44,334 bases of DNA from JAZOXB01 sp040096185 (GTDB taxonomy: Bacteria; Bacillota; Clostridia; Oscillospirales; Oscillospiraceae). The notes under the pieces were generated by a model, which had not been told where the DNA came from, ran no database searches, and saw only the letters and a program-made list of their open reading frames with translations. Shown in pieces: positions 22,951-30,276 of this stretch. Location: assembly GCF_040096185.1 (NCBI RefSeq), contig NZ_JBBMFF010000175.1, forward strand, positions 1 to 44,334, given 5' to 3'. The position numbers and the translations under genes were made by a program. Numbering within the stretch: the first letter of the stretch is position 1; each line of letters begins with the position of its first letter.

Positions 22951-23607
22951 ATGGAAAAGCAGCCCCCCAACATCGACAGCCGCCTGCGCCACATTCTGCG
23001 TATGCCGCAGGAGATCTATCAAGCAAGCGGCATCATCGTCAACGGCCGAAGGCTGAAGAGCTTCGTATTCACGACCGATCTGGCCATCATCCGCAACTGC
23101 GACGCGGACGCCGTATTTGCCGTCTATCCATTCACACCGCAGCAGGCCATCAGCGACGCGATCATCAAATATTCCTATGTCCCCGTATTCTGCGGCGTCG
23201 GCGGCGGCACGACGCGCGGCCTGCGCACGGTGCAGCTTGCGCGCGACGTCGAATCGCAGGGCGCGATGGGCGTTGTGCTCAATGCGCCGATCAACAATCT
23301 GAATCTCCGCGCGGTCTCCGGCGTGATCGATATCCCGACCGTCATCACCGTGACAAAATTCGGCACGGACTTCGAGGCGCGCATCGAGGCCGGAGCCTCC
23401 ATTCTGAACATCGCAGCCGCTGCGCAGACGCCGGAGCTTGTGCGGGAGGCCCGCAAGGCCCTGCCGGACGTGCCCATCATCGCAACGGGCGGCAAGACCG
23501 GCGAGAGTATCCTGCGCACCATCGAGGCAGGTGCAAACGCCATCACCTATACGCCGCCATCGACGTATGAGCTGTTTCAGGAAATGATGAAGGGCTATCG
23601 CGAATAA
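22951..23607 (+). CDS. TIM-barrel protein of unknown activity
   Basis: A 218-residue soluble protein whose second half looks like a phosphate-binding TIM barrel: repeated beta-alpha units, VLNAPINNLNL, VITVTKFGTDFEARIEAGA, then PIIATGGKTGESI and GANAITYTPPS near the C-terminus, where ThiG, KDPG-aldolase and related barrels bind phosphate. The first third is VNGRRLKSFVFTTDLAIIRNCDADAVFAVYPF. No catalytic lysine is placed with certainty. The substrate is unknown. AGGAGG is at 22937-22942. It is a single-gene unit with a terminator behind it. Confidence 0.75.
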   Translation: MEKQPPNIDSRLRHILRMPQEIYQASGIIVNGRRLKSFVFTTDLAIIRNCDADAVFAVYPFTPQQAISDAIIKYSYVPVFCGVGGGTTRGLRTVQLARDVESQGAMGVVLNAPINNLNLRAVSGVIDIPTVITVTKFGTDFEARIEAGASILNIAAAAQTPELVREARKALPDVPIIATGGKTGESILRTIEAGANAITYTPPSTYELFQEMMKGYRE

Positions 23608-23633
23608 ACAAGCCAATTTTTTTGACAAGCTGA

Positions 23634-23662
23634 GGACCGCTGCGCGACGCAGCGGTCCTTTC
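23634..23662 (+). terminator. Terminator of the TIM-barrel gene
   Basis: Stem GGACCGCTGCG/CGCAGCGGTCC with a CGA loop, then TTTCC. It is preceded by TTTTTTGACAAGCTGA (23620-23635), the 16-mer also found in the hairpin field at 17232-17247. Confidence 0.85.
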
Positions 23663-23709
23663 CATATTTGTATTTTGATACTTCTGCAGCAGCGCTTCCT
23701 GAGCGGGTA

Positions 23710-24609
23710 TCAGGCGCGCTTTCTGCGCTCGAGCGCGTCGCGGATCAGCCCGTGCAGGAGCAGCAGCGCACAGTACAGCAGCAGCGCCGCGCAGAACACA
23801 AAGACAAAATCATGCGGCAGAGAATAGGTCGTGGCAGTGAGCCCCAGAAGAGTGACGTGCGCCAGCAGATAGGCGACCGGCAGCAGGATCACGCGCTCCG
23901 TCCAGACGCAGGCTCGCGGCTTTTTCCGGACAAAAATACGGACGAGCACAGCGGCTGCCAAAACGATCAGGGCTACAAAGGCATAGTAATTGAGCGTCAG
24001 GGACGGCAGGGCGATCATGCCGCCGGAGGCCATCGGCTTTCCCGCGAGATAAACGGCCTCCGTGCCGTCGTTTTCGCTATAGAGAACGGTGAGCGGCTTA
24101 CCGCCCTCCGCCTTGAGCCGGGCGGCCTGAGTATGCGGGCCGGAGAACCAGCGCTCCCAGAGCGTCGACCAGGCCTCCACAAGGCAGATCTCGCGCAACG
24201 GATCGTCCGGATCGACAAAGCGCTCCGTCGAGACGTTGGCGACATCAGCACGGAACGTAAGCTCCAGCGCTCCCGCATCCTCCGTCACCTGCACAAGATC
24301 GTCCGTATAGGGGAAATAGATCGGAGCATTCAAAATGCCGGCTGCGGATATCACGGCCGTCAGGACAAACAGAGCCGTCATCACGATGATTTGCAGGCGC
24401 TTGCGCGCCAGCCTTTTCTGCAAATGCTGCAGGGGCGCGGCGTCCGGAGCGGGCTGCAGGGCAGGCGGGGCCTGTGTCTCCTGCAGGGCGGCGCGGCAGT
24501 CCGCGCAGGTGCGCAGGTGCTTTTCTACAAAGACAGCGGTCTCCGGGCTCGTAAGCCGCTCGGCATACAGCGGGAGAAGGTCCCGCACAATGCTGCATTC
24601 CTGATTCAT
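23710..24609 (-). CDS. Anti-sigma factor with zinc-finger domain
   Basis: A 299-residue membrane protein. The N-terminal 40 residues form a zf-HC2 anti-sigma domain (HLRTCADC, with an upstream CSIVRDLLPLYAERL helix). A membrane helix follows near residue 80 (IIVMTALFVLTAVISAAGIL), then an extracytoplasmic domain of about 100 residues, and three more membrane segments near the C-terminus. This layout resembles anti-sigma factors of the RsiX/YlaD and DUF3600-like kinds. Its ATG overlaps the sigma-factor stop (ATGA), so the pair is cotranslated. The ATG at 24609 is preferred because GGAGGG precedes it and the zinc-finger helix starts there. Confidence 0.82.
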   Translation of the reverse strand: MNQECSIVRDLLPLYAERLTSPETAVFVEKHLRTCADCRAALQETQAPPALQPAPDAAPLQHLQKRLARKRLQIIVMTALFVLTAVISAAGILNAPIYFPYTDDLVQVTEDAGALELTFRADVANVSTERFVDPDDPLREICLVEAWSTLWERWFSGPHTQAARLKAEGGKPLTVLYSENDGTEAVYLAGKPMASGGMIALPSLTLNYYAFVALIVLAAAVLVRIFVRKKPRACVWTERVILLPVAYLLAHVTLLGLTATTYSLPHDFVFVFCAALLLYCALLLLHGLIRDALERRKRA

Positions 24610-25100
24610 GTTGATCCCTCCATGTTTTTTCGGATGATGGTTTTGGCGCGATGATAGGTCACGCACGCCCAGTTTTCCGATTTGCCGAAAAGCTGCCCAA
24701 TGGTCCTGAAGCTCAGACCGCCGAGGGCCCGCCAGAGGAAGACCTCCTTATACGGCTCCGGCGCGCTGTGGAGCGCGGCCCGGATGCGTGCGGCATCGTC
24801 CCGGTCTGTGAGCTGCTCCTCCAGACTCGGGGCGGAAGCGGGGAGTGCTTCCATTTTCCCGTCATCCAGCAGCTCGATGCGGCCCATGCGCTTCTGCTCG
24901 GTATAGAAGCAGTTCTTCGCGATCTGGCAGAGCCAGACGCGGATATCGCAGGCCCCGCGGAAGCCGGGAAGTGCGCGCATGGCGCGGCAGAATGTTTCGC
25001 TCGTCAGCTCTTCGGCAAGCTGGGCATCGTGAGAAAGGGCAAGCAGATAGCGGTAGACATCATCAAAATAAATGCGGTAGATCTCCGCAAGCTCTGACAC
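24606..25100 (-). CDS. ECF-type RNA polymerase sigma factor
   Basis: A 164-residue sigma-70 family protein with only regions 2 and 4. Region 2 is IYRIYFDDVYRYLLALSHDAQLAEELTSETFCRAM with VWLCQIAKNCFY; region 4 is YKEVFLWRALGGLSFRTIGQLFGKSENWACVTYHRAKTII. It would direct polymerase to a small regulon when the membrane-bound anti-sigma factor releases it. The start is GTG at 25100, seven bases after AGGAGG (25107-25112); the frame extends to an upstream ATG that has no ribosome site. The upstream region contains a candidate self-recognised promoter. Confidence 0.88.
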   Translation of the reverse strand: MSELAEIYRIYFDDVYRYLLALSHDAQLAEELTSETFCRAMRALPGFRGACDIRVWLCQIAKNCFYTEQKRMGRIELLDDGKMEALPASAPSLEEQLTDRDDAARIRAALHSAPEPYKEVFLWRALGGLSFRTIGQLFGKSENWACVTYHRAKTIIRKNMEGST

Positions 25101-25124
25101 GGCGCCACCTCCTTTCTGCCAATA

Positions 25125-25151
25125 AGACCGCGCCGGAGAGAAAATCTTACA
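25125..25151 (-). promoter_or_regulatory. Possible ECF-sigma-dependent promoter (autoregulation)
   Basis: Minus strand TGTAAG (25146-25151), 15 bases, CGGTCT (25125-25130). ECF promoters have a TGTAA/TGAAC-like -35 and a CGTC-like -10; this partial match lies 25 bases upstream of the GTG start. Confidence 0.4.
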
Positions 25152-25204
25152 GGAATGCGATAAAATTTTTCGCTGCGAATGGTGCCAGCCCCGTTCAGGC
25201 TGCA

Positions 25205-25240
25205 AAAAGGTCCGCTGTCAGGCATAACAGCGGACCTTTA
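25205..25240 (-). terminator. Terminator behind the XRE regulator
   Basis: Stem GGTCCGCTGT (25209-25218) with ACAGCGGACC (25227-25236), loop CAGGCATA. The minus strand ends in T5, the plus strand in T3. Confidence 0.85.
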
Positions 25241-25272
25241 CATGCATTTGCGTTCTATCCCGTTTTCAGAAA

Positions 25273-25566
25273 TCAGAAGCGGATGCGACCACCGATGAGG
25301 CGACCGGTAGCGGCAAGACGCTCGGCATCACGGCCACGCGGCTCCAGAACGCCATGAGCGCCCAGGACCATGAGGATAGCCAGATAGGTGTCCCAACCGA
25401 GGGGAACAGAGCCGCGCTCCATCTCGGAGATCTTCTGACGGCTCTTGCCGACGGCATCACCGAGCTCTGCCTGAGACATCCGCATCTTCTTGCGGTAGGC
25501 GGGAATCTCCTGGACGAGAGAACTGATCAGTTCACGCTGCTGTTCGGACTGTACAAACTGAGGCAT
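25273..25566 (-). CDS. XRE-family helix-turn-helix regulator
   Basis: A 97-residue DNA-binding protein. The helix-turn-helix is RKKMRMSQAELGDAVGKSRQKISEMERG, with the Cro/CI pattern SQAELGDAVGKSRQKISEME. N-terminal 30 residues and a C-terminal basic tail (RLAATGRLIGGRIRF) flank it. The ribosome site is weak (GGGAAAG). Its 100-base leader and upstream region contain several dyads that could be operators. No obvious target next door, so it may act on itself or on degV. Confidence 0.85.
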   Translation of the reverse strand: MPQFVQSEQQRELISSLVQEIPAYRKKMRMSQAELGDAVGKSRQKISEMERGSVPLGWDTYLAILMVLGAHGVLEPRGRDAERLAATGRLIGGRIRF

Positions 25567-25614
25567 AACTTTCCCAACTTTCTTTTTAAATTTCAGCCGC
25601 CTGCCAACGGCCGA

Positions 25615-25629
25615 TTCCTGTAACAGGAA
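25615..25629. promoter_or_regulatory. Inverted repeat in the XRE leader
   Basis: TTCCTG-TAA-CAGGAA. The position, about 50 bases before the start codon and inside the transcribed leader, would suit a repressor site. Confidence 0.4.
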
Positions 25630-25674
25630 ATTCAGCTCTGTGTGGAAGAATCCATGATTCCTGCTTACATGCTC

Positions 25675-25703
25675 AATATATCATACTATGTTCCGTTTGT
25701 AAA
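25675..25703 (-). promoter_or_regulatory. Promoter of the XRE regulator
   Basis: Minus strand TTTACA (25698-25703), 17 bases, TATATT (25675-25680). Confidence 0.7.
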
Positions 25704-25762
25704 CAGGATTTTGCAAAATATTTTGAAATAATTCCATGTAGCCTGCCCAAAACCGAACTGCA

Positions 25763-25810
25763 TGAAACGTTTCAAATTTTACATACGCCGTATTGACGTC
25801 AATTGTACAA
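25763..25810. promoter_or_regulatory. Three palindromes in the XRE-degV gap
   Basis: TGAAACGTTTCA (25763-25774), ATTGACGTCAAT (25792-25803) and TTGTACAA (25803-25810) are perfect palindromes in an A/T-rich stretch without a gene. They look like regulator sites, but the genes on both sides are read toward the left, and these lie upstream of the XRE promoter and downstream of degV. No clear terminator for degV is visible here. Confidence 0.45.
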
Positions 25811-25842
25811 AAGCATGTCAGTTTGTTATAAATTGACTGCAC

Positions 25843-26691
25843 TCAAACACCGTTCTTGAAGAACGCGACCGCTACGACACCCGGCCCCGTATGTGTGCCG
25901 ATCACACTGCACAGCAGCGTCTGCTCCAGACTGCCGCAGTGATCGCGCCAGAGCGCCGCGCTGTCCGCCACATATTTCTGCAGCAGGGCATCGCTCAGGC
26001 CGGTGTAGCCAAGCAGGATCGGCAGGGAAAAGTCGATGCCGCCGCTCTCGCGTACCTTCTGCACAAGCAGGTTGTTGCCCTGCTTCGAGCCGCGCGCCTT
26101 GCCGATCATGGTCACGGCCCCATTTTCCAGCGTAACGACCGGCTTGATGCCGAGCAGCCCGCCCGCGAGCGCCGCCGTGCGTGAGATGCGCCCGCCGCGG
26201 CGGAGATACTCCAGCGTATCGAGCAGGCCGAGCAGGCAGATGTCGTCCCGCTTTTTCGTCAGCAGCCCGGCAAGCTCGGCGGCGGCCATGCCGTCCGCCG
26301 CCCATTCCAGCGCCAGCTCTGCCAGAATGCCGGATCCGATGGCGGCGCTGCGGCTGTCAACAACATAGATATCCTCATAGTCTGCCGCGGCAATGCAGGC
26401 GCTCTGATAGGTCCCGGACAGCTCGGCAGAGATGGTGATGACTACGGCGCTCTCTCCGGCCTGCCGGACGGCCTCAAATTCTTTGACAAAGGCCGCCGGA
26501 GTGGCCTGGCTCGTCGTGGGCAGCACGTCGGACTCGATCAGCCGCTCATAAAAGCGCCTGCGGTCGATGGTAACGCCATCAATAAGCTCTTCGTCCCCGA
26601 AATGCACCGTCAGCGGAACGGCGCGCACCTGTGCGCGGCAGCGCTCCGGCAGATCGACGGTCGAGTCGACAAGAATGCGGACGGGTTTCAT
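25843..26691 (-). CDS. DegV-family fatty-acid-binding protein
   Basis: A 282-residue protein of the DegV/FakB family, which binds fatty acids for phosphorylation by the FakA kinase. Family marks are VDSTVDLP at the N-terminus, TSQATPAAFVKEFE, ISAELSGTYQSACIAA, VVDSRSAAIGSG and LEYLRRGGRISR, then KPVVTLENGAV. Start at 26691 overlaps the marR stop (ATGA), with AGGAGGAT upstream; an in-frame ATG further up has no site. It is controlled by the MarR protein of its own operon, which suggests that lipid supply is the signal (inference; FabT is the MarR-type fatty-acid regulator in other Firmicutes). Confidence 0.9.
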   Translation of the reverse strand: MKPVRILVDSTVDLPERCRAQVRAVPLTVHFGDEELIDGVTIDRRRFYERLIESDVLPTTSQATPAAFVKEFEAVRQAGESAVVITISAELSGTYQSACIAAADYEDIYVVDSRSAAIGSGILAELALEWAADGMAAAELAGLLTKKRDDICLLGLLDTLEYLRRGGRISRTAALAGGLLGIKPVVTLENGAVTMIGKARGSKQGNNLLVQKVRESGGIDFSLPILLGYTGLSDALLQKYVADSAALWRDHCGSLEQTLLCSVIGTHTGPGVVAVAFFKNGV

Positions 26692-27140
26692 AGGGTATCC
26701 TCCTGTTCTGCGGCGCACAGCCGCTCCAGATTGCCGCAGATCAATTCCAGTGCGGCATACATTTTGCTCCGCTGCTCCTCTGTCAGGCCCATGCTGGCAG
26801 CGTCCTCCATCGAGGCAATGCGTGCCTGCAGGGCGGCGAAGACCTCGCGCCCACGGTCCGTGAGATACAGGGGACTACGGTAGCGGCGCGATACGGCCTC
26901 CGTGGTCACATAGCCGTTTTGCAGCAGAAATTCCAGTGTCCGCGAGACGGCGGCCTTGTCCTCATCGCAGCGCTCGGAAAGCTCCGCCGCCGTCTGGGGG
27001 CCGTCCAGCCCGAGATAGTACAGGCACGAGACATGTGGGCCCTTCAGACCGAAGAGCGCCATTTCCTCCGCCTTCAGGCGGCGGATGCAGCGGCTGATGC
27101 GCGCGATGCGCTGCGTAAAGACCCCATAGCGTTCTACCAT
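26688..27140 (-). CDS. MarR-family regulator of the degV operon
   Basis: A 150-residue winged-helix repressor. The helix-turn-helix is TAAELSERCDEDKAAVSRTLEFLLQNGYV and the wing is RRYRSPLYLTDRGREV. Two copies of a dyad lie in its promoter, so it is autoregulated. The linked degV gene and the shape (N-terminal helix, then HTH, then a long C-terminal helix) resemble FabT. Start follows GGAGGA. Confidence 0.88.
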   Translation of the reverse strand: MVERYGVFTQRIARISRCIRRLKAEEMALFGLKGPHVSCLYYLGLDGPQTAAELSERCDEDKAAVSRTLEFLLQNGYVTTEAVSRRYRSPLYLTDRGREVFAALQARIASMEDAASMGLTEEQRSKMYAALELICGNLERLCAAEQEDTL

Positions 27141-27161
27141 GGTGTTCCTCCATTTCGATAT

Positions 27162-27175
27162 GTTGATTTATCAAC
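27162..27175. promoter_or_regulatory. MarR operator, copy 1
   Basis: Perfect dyad GTTGAT-TT-ATCAAC downstream of the predicted transcription start, 22 bases before the start codon. Arms agree with copy 2. Confidence 0.75.
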
Positions 27176-27185
27176 TTGTCTGCAG

Positions 27186-27214
27186 AGTATAGCACAAACT
27201 TATTGATTTGTCAA
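27186..27214 (-). promoter_or_regulatory. Promoter of the marR-degV operon
   Basis: Minus strand TTGACA (27209-27214), 17 bases, TATACT (27186-27191), TGC before the -10. Confidence 0.88.
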
Positions 27215-27215
27215 C
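27202..27215. promoter_or_regulatory. MarR operator, copy 2
   Basis: ATTGAT-TT-GTCAAC, two mismatches from copy 1, overlapping the -35 element. Confidence 0.7.
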
Positions 27216-27220
27216 ATTCG

Positions 27221-27301
27221 GGGCAGCACCGCACAATTCAGCAAGAGCATTCGGCGAAAAATGTCCGGCGAAGGCCAAAGGTGAATTATGCGGTGTTGCC
27301 C
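27221..27301. repeat. 81-bp MITE-like inverted-repeat element
   Basis: Terminal arms of 20 bases: GGGCAGCACCGCACAATTCA (27221-27240) and TGAATTATGCGGTGTTGCCC (27282-27301), complementary except for one mismatch and one G-T pair. The 41-base centre has no open frame. It sits between the marR promoter and the cotJ operon. No clear target-site duplication is visible (flanks AACATTCG and AAAGTG). It could be a miniature transposon relic or a strong intergenic hairpin. The only ATG upstream of the cotJAB start, at 27288, lies in its right arm. Confidence 0.65.
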
Positions 27302-27371
27302 AAAGTGTAGGAACGTGCCGAACGAGCGCGGCATACCATGGGATGAGTGCGAAATAAAGGAGGAATCATAT

Positions 27372-27896
27372 TTGGAATTCAGAACGCAACCCATGATCGA
27401 AGCGGCGCTCCGCGAGGCGCGGCAGGAGGCCGCGCAGGAAGCGCCGCAGCCGGAGCGCACGGAACAGCAGGATGCCGCCTGCGGCATGCTTCCGGCCTGC
27501 GCGCCGCTGGCAAATCCCTTTGTCCCGTTCCAGAGGGATGATCCGCCCGTCTATACAGCGGCGGTCGGGGCCGTGCGCGGTACCCTGTTTCCGGGGCTGG
27601 ACCTTCCGCTGCGCGGGCAGGAGAACAGCGGCGAGCTGAGCGGTACGCTGCAGCGCGATCTGCAGGCGCTGGGCTTCGCCGTGGTGGAGCTTGGCGAATA
27701 CCTCGATACGCATCCCGGCGATGCCAGAGCGGCGGAGCTGTTCCGCTCCTATTCTGGGCTTTATGCGCAGGCGGCAGCCGCCTGGGAGGCCGAGAACGGC
27801 CCCATCGTCCAGCGCAGCGCCGTGGGCGAGTCCGGTTATGACTGGCTGCGCGGCCCGTGGCCGTGGCAGTACGCTGCAAACGACGGGGAGGGCTGA
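27372..27896 (+). CDS. cotJA-cotJB: Fused spore coat proteins CotJA and CotJB
   Basis: A 174-residue protein. Residues about 40-82 read as CotJA (APLANPFVPFQRDDPP...GTLFPGLDLPL) and about 92-170 as CotJB (LQALGFAVVELGEYLDTHP, ALA-rich helix, then GYDWLRGPWPWQ). In most spore formers these are separate genes in the order cotJA-cotJB-cotJC; here one chain carries both with a short linker, QENSGELSG. The TTG at 27372 is chosen because AGGAGG (27358-27363) is eight bases upstream; the ATG at 27288 lies in a palindrome, has no ribosome site and adds an odd Cys-rich leader. A CATACCAT motif at 27332-27339 could be a sigma-E -10. CotJ proteins go to the inner spore coat. Confidence 0.85.
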   Translation: MEFRTQPMIEAALREARQEAAQEAPQPERTEQQDAACGMLPACAPLANPFVPFQRDDPPVYTAAVGAVRGTLFPGLDLPLRGQENSGELSGTLQRDLQALGFAVVELGEYLDTHPGDARAAELFRSYSGLYAQAAAAWEAENGPIVQRSAVGESGYDWLRGPWPWQYAANDGEG

Positions 27897-27898
27897 CG

Positions 27899-28495
27899 AT
27901 GTTTGTCTATGAAAAGAAGCTGCAGTATCCGGTGCGGATCAAAAACACGAACCCGAAGCTCGCGAGCATCATCATCTCGCAGTACGGCGGCCCGAACGGC
28001 GAGCTTGGCGCGGCGCTCCGGTATCTGTCCCAGCGCTATTCCATGCCGTTTGACGAGCAGCGCGGCCTGCTGACGGATATCGGCACGGAGGAGCTCGGGC
28101 ATCTGGAGATGGTCGGCACGATCGTCCACCAGCTCACGCGGAACCTGACGGAGGAGCAGCAGCAGGAGAGCTCCTTTGCGCCGTATTTCGTCGATCACAC
28201 AGCTGGCGTCTATCCGCAGGCGGCCTCCGGCGCGCCCTGGTCAGCCGCAACGATGCAGGTCATGGGCGACCCCATCAGCGATCTGTGCGAGAACCTTGCG
28301 GCCGAGCAGAAGGCCCGCTCGACGTATGACAACATTCTGCGCCTGTCGGACGATCCGGATGTGAACGACGTCATCCGCTTCCTCCGCGCGCGGGAGGTCG
28401 TGCATTTCCAGCGCTTCGGCGAGGCGATCGAGAAGCTGCGCGAGCACCTCGACCGCAGGAACGTATATCTCTACAATCCGGCGATCGAGGCATAA
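27899..28495 (+). CDS. cotJC: Spore coat protein CotJC (manganese catalase family)
   Basis: A 198-residue ferritin-like protein of the Mn-catalase family, coded two bases after cotJAB. Metal ligand candidates are E35 (NGELGAALRY), E65 and H68 (TEELGHLE), then E in ENLAAEQKARSTY and H in REVVHFQRFGEAI. CotJC sits in the spore coat. It is shorter than true Mn catalases (about 270), as expected for CotJC. A terminator follows. Confidence 0.93.
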   Translation: MFVYEKKLQYPVRIKNTNPKLASIIISQYGGPNGELGAALRYLSQRYSMPFDEQRGLLTDIGTEELGHLEMVGTIVHQLTRNLTEEQQQESSFAPYFVDHTAGVYPQAASGAPWSAATMQVMGDPISDLCENLAAEQKARSTYDNILRLSDDPDVNDVIRFLRAREVVHFQRFGEAIEKLREHLDRRNVYLYNPAIEA

Positions 28496-28500
28496 AAATT

Positions 28501-28540
28501 GCCCGGCGGGAGCATCCGCTCCCGCCGGGCAGGGTTTTTT
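28501..28540. terminator. Terminator between cotJC and the ABC exporter
   Basis: Stem GCCCGGCGGGAG (28501-28512) with CTCCCGCCGGGC (28519-28530), CATCCG loop, then AGGGTTTTTT on the plus strand and AATTTTT on the minus strand: it works in both directions. Confidence 0.93.
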
Positions 28541-30276
28541 CAAATATCGAACTGACTGCGGTACAGCTCGGCATAGAAGCCGTTTTTCTCCAGCAGGGTC
28601 CTGTGGTTGCCCTGCTCGATGATGTGGCCGTCTTTCATCACCAGAATGACGTCCGCCTCGCGGATGGTCGAGAGGCGATGGGCGACGATGAAGCTCGTGC
28701 GGCCCTGCATCAGGCGGTTGAAGGCCTCCTGGATCTTGATCTCCGTGCGCGTGTCGATGGAGGACGTCGCCTCGTCGAGGATGAGCATCGGAGGCAGGCA
28801 GAGCATGACGCGCGTAATGCACAGCAGCTGCTTCTGCCCCTGGGACAGGCCGCCGCCGTCCTCCGTGATCGGCGTGTCATAGCCCTGCGGCAGGCGGCGA
28901 ATGAAGCCGTGCGCATGCGAGGCCTTTGCCGCGGCGATGACCTCCTCGTCCGTTGCGTCCGGCTTGCCCATGACGATATTCTCGCGGATGGTACCGGTCT
29001 TGAGCCAGGTGTCCTGCAGCACCATGCCGTAGGACGTGCGCAGGCTGCCGCGCGTCAAATCGCGGATATCCTCGCCGCTCACGCGGATGCAGCCGCTGTC
29101 AACATCGTAGAAGCGCATGAGCAGATTGATGATCGTCGTCTTGCCGCAGCCGGTCGGGCCGACGATGGCGATACGCTGGCCGGGCTTCGCGGCAAGATCA
29201 AAATGCTCGATCAGGTGCTGCTCCGGGACGTAGGAGAACGAGACGTCCTCCAGCGCAACGCTGCCGTCGGGGTCCGTGAGCGTCTTCGCATCGGCGGGCT
29301 CCGGGGTCTGCGGCGTTTCCTCGATGAGCTCGAAGATGCGGTCGGCGCAGGCCAGCGCATTCTGCAGCTCCGTTACCACGCCGGAAATTTCGTTGAAGGG
29401 CTTCGTATACTGGTTGGCATAGCTGAGGAAGCTTGTCAGCTGGCCGACGGAGATGCCGCCGTGCACGGCGCTGAGCGCGCCCGCCACGCAGACGCCCGCA
29501 TAGACGAGCGAGTTGACAAAGCGCGTGGACGGATTCGTGATGGACGAGAAGAAAATGGCGCGCAGCGAGCACTTGCGCAGCCGCTCGTTGACCTCGTCAA
29601 AGCGGCCCTGTGCGCGTTCCTGATAGCCGAAGGCCTGCACGACCTTCTGATTGCCGACCATCTCATCAATGATGCCGGTCTGCCCGCCGCGGGCGGCGGA
29701 CTGCTCCTTGAACATGGCGTAGGTCTTGCGGGCGATAAAGCTCGCAACGAACAGCGACACCGGCGTGATGACCACGACGACGAGCGTGATGAGCGGATTC
29801 ATCCACAGCATGAACAGCAGCGTGCCGACGATGGTGAGCACGCCCGTAAAGAACTGCGTGAAGCCCATGAGCAGGCCGTCGGCGAACTGGTCGACATCCG
29901 CAATCATGCGGCTGACGATCTCGCCGTAGCTGTGCGCATCGATGTAGCGCAGGGGAAGGATCTCCAGCCGCGCAAAGGCATCGCTGCGGATATCGCGCAC
30001 GGTGCGGTAGGTGATGCGGTTGTTGCAGGCGTTCATGATCCACTGCGACAGCGCCGTTGCGCCGATGAGGATGCCCATTTTGAGCAGCAGACGGGCGATG
30101 ATGGAAAACTCCACCTGCCCCGGCGCGACGATGAGGTCGACGGCCTGCCCGATGAGGATCGGCAGATACAGCGTCATGGCTACGGTCAGCGCGGCAAACA
30201 GCAGAGACAGAATCAGCAGCAGCCAGTATTTTTTCAGATAGCGCAGGAGCTTGCGCATGGTATTTTTCTTTTTCAT
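28540..30276 (-). CDS. Heterodimeric ABC exporter, canonical half
   Basis: A 578-residue fusion of a six-helix membrane domain (about 40-300) and a nucleotide-binding domain. Walker A is GPTGCGKTTI, the signature LSQGQKQ, Walker B MLILDEATSSID with the catalytic Glu, and the switch His is in FIVAHRLSTI. It is the intact half of a TM287/288- or BmrC/BmrD-type exporter. The ATG at 30276 overlaps the stop of the degenerate half (ATGA) and has GGAGG upstream. Such pumps export drugs, lipids or peptides; the substrate is not apparent. Confidence 0.92.
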   Translation of the reverse strand: MKKKNTMRKLLRYLKKYWLLLILSLLFAALTVAMTLYLPILIGQAVDLIVAPGQVEFSIIARLLLKMGILIGATALSQWIMNACNNRITYRTVRDIRSDAFARLEILPLRYIDAHSYGEIVSRMIADVDQFADGLLMGFTQFFTGVLTIVGTLLFMLWMNPLITLVVVVITPVSLFVASFIARKTYAMFKEQSAARGGQTGIIDEMVGNQKVVQAFGYQERAQGRFDEVNERLRKCSLRAIFFSSITNPSTRFVNSLVYAGVCVAGALSAVHGGISVGQLTSFLSYANQYTKPFNEISGVVTELQNALACADRIFELIEETPQTPEPADAKTLTDPDGSVALEDVSFSYVPEQHLIEHFDLAAKPGQRIAIVGPTGCGKTTIINLLMRFYDVDSGCIRVSGEDIRDLTRGSLRTSYGMVLQDTWLKTGTIRENIVMGKPDATDEEVIAAAKASHAHGFIRRLPQGYDTPITEDGGGLSQGQKQLLCITRVMLCLPPMLILDEATSSIDTRTEIKIQEAFNRLMQGRTSFIVAHRLSTIREADVILVMKDGHIIEQGNHRTLLEKNGFYAELYRSQFDI

